A stretch of DNA of 10,609 nucleotides from Pavlovales sp. CCMP2436 (taxonomy: Eukaryota; Haptophyta; Pavlovophyceae; Pavlovales): contig MU631509.1 in NCBI GenBank assembly GCA_026770615.1, forward strand, positions 43,727-54,335. Direction: 5' to 3'. Both the position numbers and the translations under genes were made by a program. The notes under the pieces were generated by a model. The model was not told the DNA's origin. It made no database searches and was given only the letters and a program-made list of their open reading frames with translations. How positions within the stretch are numbered: position 1 is the first letter of the stretch; each line of letters opens with the position of its first letter. Shown piece by piece: positions 6,871 through 10,609 of this stretch.

Positions 6871-9800
6871 ATGGGCGAGCAAAACCTGGTCCTTGGGACG
6901 GCAGTGGCCTACGCTATGTTCGTTGTGCTCCAAGGCCTCATCCTCCTCACCAACTTCACGACCGACTTCACCAAGCCGGGCAACAAGCTGCCCGACCCCA
7001 ACCCGGTCGTGTACCTGCGCGCAGCCCTCCAGTCCTTCGTGGCGATGATCTTGACGGGCGGCGTCGTCACCGTCGCCTACTCTGGAATCGTTTGGGACGA
7101 GACCGTGTTGATGAAGTGGTACGGGTACAACAACGTACGCGCTCGGGACCCGGGACGCGCAGGGGACGCGTGTGTGTCTGCGTGTGTGTGTGCGTGCGTG
7201 CGTGTGTTTGTGTGCGTGCTTGCGTGCGTGTGTGCGTGTGCGTGTGTGTGCGTGTGTGTGCTTGTGCGTGCGTGTGCGTGCGTTCGTGCGCAGAGTGGGT
7301 TCCCCAACCCCGACCGCGGGCCCAGCAGCTCACACGCCGCCCGCTGCCCACCCCTACCAATGTAGATCTGCGTCGTCTTCGACGACCCGCCCGCATCTTA
7401 CATCTGCCCCGTCTACTGGGTGGCCGTAGCGTACTTCGCGGGTCGCTACTGCATCGCCGACACCGCGCGAGTGTACAGGCTCACGTCCGTCGGCTCTGGT
7501 CTGCGCGCGGCTGTGTACGCGCTTCTCCCTCCACAGCTATCGCGATGCCCCCCCCCCCACACACACACCAAGCACCCACACCGCCCACCAGCTCAGCATC
7601 ACCCCCCCCACCACCACTTTCCCCTCTGGCTACAACAGGTACGCAGTCAACACGGCGTTCGCCCTCGTCGCCCTCTTCTTCGCCGTCTGCCTAGGCATCG
7701 GCCCCGGCGAAAACATGTACCTCCACACCGCGCCCTTCATGTGCCTCGTGCTCGTGCTCCCGTTAGTGCACTTGCTGCAGGTGTGTAAATATCTACAAAA
7801 ACGTCCGGCCCCGTAAAGGTCTCCCAGTCTCCCAGTGGTGCAGCAACAACACACTGTTAGTCTAGGACCGTTTCCGAGCAGGTGATTTTTTTTTTTTTTT
7901 TTTGCGCTATCGTATATTACCTGCAACTGCAGCATATCATATATTATCACGGAGCATCTACCTTTATAACCCTAGCTCTTGCTCGACCAGCCGGAAACTC
8001 TGGGCGATGTGCTTGCAGGTGCGTAAATGTGGCGGGGTGGGATAGAAAGTGCTTTTTTGCGGCTATGTTTCATTTTCTTGAGCTTCAAAAAATTGCAGGA
8101 AGTAACAAATAAAATACAGAAAAATATCGCCTTCATGTGTCTTGTGCTGGTGCACTTGCTGCACGCGCGTGAATATATTATTGTAATTTATTTCGCTCGA
8201 GTCCTCTCATCGTCGTCGGTTCATAACGACGTCACTTTTGCATTTAAATCCGCCGTTCGAGCAGGTCTTTAGCACATGCAGCTTATGTTATTGGCATTGG
8301 TGCACTTGACTTGTGGCGAGTCTGTTAGAATGACGGGTCTACAACTAATTCAGTGGTGTGCACGTGCAGCTTATGTTATTGGCATTGGTGCACTTGCTGC
8401 AGCTGCGTAAATATCTATAAACAATACGGGAATAAAACCCACGGGTAGGAAAACTTGAGTAGGAAAACGCTTACCTTCCTATTTGTCGATTTGTTGTAGA
8501 ATTAACGCCTCAAGCTGCGTCCGGGTCTTTATCGGACAGCTCTTCGACGGTGCGATTTTTAGCGTGTAAATATTCATAAAAACGCCGGGTCCCATTAATG
8601 GTCTCCCATCTCCCAGCGGTGCAGCAACAACGCACTGTTAGCCTAGGACCATTCCCGAGCACGCGGATAGCGTCAGCATCCCCTCGTCGCCATCTGAGAA
8701 GACCCCCCCCCCACATACACACACACCCCCCTGCTTGCCATTATTGATTATTGTTCGCAGGTGGCACAGGGCAAGAAGCCAATTTGGTACATGACGCTGA
8801 GCGTCCTCTTCTTCATCACCTCCGTGACCAAGTTCTTCTTCACCGGCTACGCTCTCGCTAACCCGGGCCAACCGCTCGCGTCGGGGCCTGCTCGCATGAT
8901 TGACGCTGCTTGGGTTTTACTCGCCCTGTCTTCGTCCTTCCTGATGCCGCTCCCGCCGCAAGCAGGCATCAAGAAGCAGAACGAGGTGTGGCGAGTTTTT
9001 TAAGAATAATTCTTTTTACGTCCCCCGACTTGCAGCCCGACGGCGTACGGGCATGACGCATAAGAAAATGTATTTGCTCTTACATATTTCTTCATTTTCT
9101 TGGGCTTCGAAATAACTACAGGCAACATAAAATCAAATACGAAAAGAAACGGCAGTAAAGCGCTTTCTATTCCACCCCGCCACAGGTGACCTCTACATAT
9201 AAATATATAATAATATGTATATATTTATATATATATATTCTATATGTTTCGATACATAAGGATTAATCAATGACAGCATCTGAAGCTGCACAAGATTTTA
9301 TATATGTATATTTACAGGTGACCGTCGCGTCGGCTGAGCTGCGCGTGATGCTCATGCTCCCACTCGCGCTCGTGCTCCTCGTCACCGTGCCGCTGGCCCT
9401 CGTCTACCACCTGCTCGCCGCCCTCGTCCTGCGCACGCTCGCCGCGTGTGGCCTGGTCGGCAAGGTACATGCTCTGCCCGATAACTTTCTTACCCAATAT
9501 CGCGCGAAGGCATGCCACTCGCATCGAGCAACTCATTTTCTTTTCTTTTTTCTTTTTTTTATCCTCCTCTGATTTGCAGCCCGAAGGCGCACGGGCATGA
9601 CATCACGATCCCTTAAAAATTAATAACCAAAAAATGAATAATAATCACCTATATTTATAGGCACCAGACGCGACGCCGGGAAATGGCATGCCGCTCGTGC
9701 CCTACTTCAAGCTCCCTTAATTTCTATCTATCTATCTATGAATGTAGGGGGAATTCTGTATATTTATGATAGGGATTCAAGCTGGTGTCTGACTGTTCTT

Positions 9801-10135
9801 CTGTATATGATACTAATACTAATGCACATACTAACAATGATTTTGTTATAGGCGCCAGACGCGACGCCGGGATATGGCATGCCGCTCGTGCCCGGCGGCT
9901 ACTCCAAGCTCCCGATGACCGCGGCCTTCATCGGCGACATCCTCGGCTACCTCCCCTTCATGAAGAGCGCGTGGCACCTGGCCTACGCCTCCTCCAAGGT
10001 GTTTTATTTTTTTTATTTTTTTATCTGGTTATTCTTATGACGACGATGGTGATGATGATGATATTTGTTGTTGTTGCTGTTGTTGTTGCTGCAACTGACT
10101 AGGAGGAGAATGAGAACCTCTACGGAATGAAATAG
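6871..10135 (+). CDS. Multi-spanning membrane protein, 7 exons, 368 residues, family unknown
   Basis: Exons: 6871-7134, 7366-7514, 7639-7780, 8761-8985, 9318-9464, 9852-9998, 10103-10135. All introns are GT-AG and the exons join without a frame break (phase 0 except the 7514/7639 junction, phase 2). The ATG at 6871 is the first after an in-frame TGA at 6829 and has a good context (GCCGACATGG). Hydrophobic segments lie at about residues 6-28, 47-74, 100-120, 136-160, 165-185, 193-217, 230-248 and a long one at 268-307 that may be one or two spans, giving seven or eight helices. A proline-rich loop (PDATPGYGMPLVP, about 311-323) and a short charged tail (EENENLYGMK) follow. There is no clear signal peptide; the first helix may act as the anchor. 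I see no transporter, rhodopsin or enzyme motif that I can name. GC-rich codon use throughout supports real coding. An alternative last exon begins at 10289. Confidence 0.8.
7169..7291. repeat. GT/GC-rich microsatellite in intron 1
   Basis: GTGTGT, GCGTGC and TGTGCG units fill most of the first intron (7135-7365). It generates long but meaningless Val/Cys/Arg frames on plus and Thr/His frames on minus. Confidence 0.85.
7782..7880 (+). repeat. ~100-bp repeat, copy 1, at the start of intron 3
   Basis: This begins at the donor site of exon 3 (GTGTGTAAATATCTAC) and runs to CCGAGCA. It matches 8562-8661 at roughly 80-85% by eye, in the same orientation, 780 bases apart. Shared words include GGTGCAGCAACAAC and CACTGTTAG. 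A T run of 18 follows at 7886-7903. Confidence 0.8.
8029..8130 (+). mobile_element. MITE remnant A (left terminus kept), intron 3
   Basis: It starts GTGGCGGGGTGGGATAGAAA, the inverted counterpart of 9157-9183 (25 of 27 positions). Its interior from TTTCATTTTCTTGAGCTTC to about 8130 matches 9090-9153 in direct orientation. The intact element would be about 150 bases with ~27-bp inverted ends. The right terminus is missing here, and the sequence changes directly into an exon-3-like copy at 8132. Confidence 0.55.
8132..8164 (+). repeat. Truncated copy of the end of exon 3 (copy b)
   Basis: It reads FMCLVLVHLLH, against FMCLVLVLPLVHLLQ in the real exon end (7733-7780), so it is missing four codons. 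The donor has changed to GCGCGTG. The reading frame is intact across the copy. Confidence 0.6.
8273..8310 (+). repeat. Truncated copy of the end of exon 3 (copy c)
   Basis: Nearly identical to 8361-8397: a CACATGCAG acceptor-like start followed by LMLLALVHL in frame, then divergence. The donor part is lost. Confidence 0.55.
8359..8430 (+). repeat. Copy of the end of exon 3 plus start of intron 3 (copy d)
   Basis: An acceptor-like CACGTGCAG precedes LMLLALVHLLQ, matching the exon-3 end. The next bases, CTGCGTAAATATCTATAA, correspond to the real intron start GTGTGTAAATATCTACAA. The donor GT has become CT, so this copy should not splice at that point. Confidence 0.65.
8562..8661 (+). repeat. 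~100-bp repeat, copy 2, near the end of intron 3
   Basis: Second copy of the repeat at 7782-7880, again starting with a GTGTAAATATTCATAA word that resembles the intron-3 donor region. Intron 3 is thus bracketed by two related direct copies, with exon 4 starting 100 bases further on. A C run and CA repeat (8702-8730) lie in between. Confidence 0.8.
8999..9057 (+). repeat. Dispersed repeat with splice acceptor and mini-exon frame, intron 4
   Basis: A T-rich tract leads to CGTCCCCCGACTTGCAG, a good acceptor. In the phase needed to follow exon 4 the next codons are PDGVRA and then TGA (9050-9055 region). It belongs to the same family as 3795-3853 (inverted) and 9562-9603. If used, it would end the protein six residues after exon 4. 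Confidence 0.6.
9091..9183 (+). mobile_element. MITE remnant B (right terminus kept), intron 4
   Basis: The interior TTCATTTTCTTGGGCTTC and the following ~45 bases match remnant A in the same orientation, and 9157-9183 (CTTTCTATTCCACCCCGCCAC at its end) is the inverted counterpart of the start of remnant A. The left terminus is missing, cut off close to the dispersed repeat ending at 9057. Its right end leads into ACAGGTGACC, which mimics the true acceptor and start of exon 5 (ACAGGTGACC at 9314). Confidence 0.55.
9562..9603 (+). repeat. Dispersed repeat with splice acceptor and mini-exon frame, intron 5
   Basis: A strong pyrimidine tract (9538-9571) runs into GATTTGCAG, followed in phase 0 by PEGARA and TGA. 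It is the third member of the family at 3795-3853 and 8999-9057. Spliced after exon 5 it would end the protein at GLVGK-PEGARA. Confidence 0.6.
9661..9720 (+). pseudogene. Truncated duplicate of exon 6 with its own stop
   Basis: After an ATATTTATAG acceptor it reads APDATPGNGMPLVPYFKLP and then TAA. The real exon 6 (9852) reads APDATPGYGMPLVPGGYSKLP and continues for 28 more residues. The copy has lost two glycines and ends exactly where homology stops. It lies 191 bases upstream of exon 6 in the same orientation and phase. It could act as an alternative terminal exon giving a 328-residue form, or be dead duplicate material. It lacks the TACTAAC box of the real exon. Confidence 0.65.
9829..9835 (+). 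promoter_or_regulatory. TACTAAC branch-point box before exon 6
   Basis: A perfect TACTAAC lies about 17 bases before the AG at 9850-9851, the usual distance for a branch point. Two TACTAAT-like words precede it at about 9810-9822. The duplicate exon at 9661 has no such box, so the splicing machinery should favour the full exon 6. Confidence 0.5.
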
Positions 10136-10288
10136 AGGATGAAAATCGTTACCTCCTGGCGAGTTGTTAAGTTAGGCACGTCATTCCAGAATTACAAAAA
10201 TATGTCTGACGTATACCCTCTTAAATATATATGTATATACATAACAACTAATTTATGTTATACACATTCCCTCCCCGTGAACAAACAG

Positions 10289-10381
10289 GAGCTCTCCACC
10301 GGCATCTACTGCGCAAACTACGGCCGCCCTTTCGTCGTCCTCACCTCAGGTGAAGCACAAGAAGAAGCTACTATTTTTTAA
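10289..10381 (+). CDS. Alternative last exon of the membrane-protein gene
   Basis: After AACAAACAG the frame expected from exon 6 (phase 0) reads ELSTGIYCANYGRPFVVLTS with the GC-rich codon use of the other exons. It either reads on to a TAA at 10379-10381 (tail SGEAQEEATIF) or splices at 10349 (TCAG|GTGAAG) to a possible exon after TTTTTTGTAG at 10568. It competes with the short exon 7 at 10103-10135. The conserved-looking composition suggests it is genuinely coding. Which end is used cannot be settled from sequence alone. Confidence 0.5.
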   Translation, partial: ELSTGIYCANYGRPFVVLTSGEAQEEATIF

Positions 10382-10581
10382 AATTTTGATTTTCATGCTT
10401 GGTGCTCCCACCCCCCTTTTACACCCTTTTTTGCCGCCTTTTTGTCGTTTTTACCGTGTGGAGCGAACATGGGCAGGCTTGGCGAGCTGTGCACAGTGCA
10501 CGTCATTCTAATATTATTACTCGAAAGCTTCTGATATGCCATGCTTTTTTTCTTCTTCTTTTTTGTAGGGGGTCGTGACAA

Positions 10582-10609
10582 CCCCCCCCCCCCCCCCCCC
10601 CCCCCCCCC
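10582..10609. repeat. Run of 28 C at the window end
   Basis: An uninterrupted C homopolymer up to the last base. It may be a real tract, a sequencing collapse or the edge of an assembly piece. Confidence 0.8.

Noticed and set aside
6828..7694. 288-codon plus-strand frame rich in Arg, Pro and Ser
   Set aside because: It crosses exon 1, the GT microsatellite of intron 1 and exon 2 in the wrong frame; the spliced frame gives a coherent membrane protein instead.
9176..9190. CCACAG followed by GTGACC as acceptor of exon 5
   Set aside because: It mimics the true acceptor at 9317, but the following sequence is AT-rich and soon closed, and it lies at the edge of MITE remnant B.
1..10609. tRNA, rRNA or CRISPR-like arrays
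   Set aside because: I found no cloverleaf with conserved arms, no ribosomal core words and no regularly spaced direct repeats with unique spacers.

Overview
This is nuclear DNA from a eukaryote, most likely a protist or alga, although no single gene fixes the lineage. The signs are GT-AG introns with clear polypyrimidine tracts, a perfect TACTAAC branch-point box, GC-rich exons set in AT-richer introns, many homopolymer and microsatellite runs, several short non-autonomous transposons and the remains of a non-LTR-type retroelement. There are no bacterial operons, ribosome binding sites or RNA genes that I can see.

Layout. Bases 1-2110 are non-coding: simple repeats, a 211-bp element with terminal inverted repeats (1075-1285), an orphan copy of its end at 1793, a 72-bp tandem repeat and a G-rich minisatellite. 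Bases 2114-3617 (minus strand) hold spliced exons of a small charged coiled-coil protein. Next to its second exon lies a partial copy of the start of that exon, and a 166-bp Tc1/mariner-type MITE sits in this copy at the position where the intact copy keeps an empty TA. Bases 3618-4300 are intergenic. Bases 4300-6750 form a GC-rich block flanked by two related ~55-bp direct repeats. It contains a decayed reverse-transcriptase C-terminal region with several frameshifts and a stop (about 4878-6469), and an acidic-tailed open frame on the other strand.

The clearest gene runs from 6871 to 10135 (plus). Seven exons join in frame into a 368-residue protein with seven or eight membrane spans, of a family I do not recognise. 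Its introns are full of partial copies of the gene's own exon ends, a dispersed repeat that carries a splice acceptor followed by a six-codon terminal frame, and two halves of a second inverted-repeat element. Three different candidate C-termini can be read (stops at 9718, 10133 and 10379). The most unusual feature of the window is this repeated production of truncated exon copies and extra splice-ready ends in introns, seen in both the membrane-protein gene and the coiled-coil gene. The window ends in 28 consecutive C residues.
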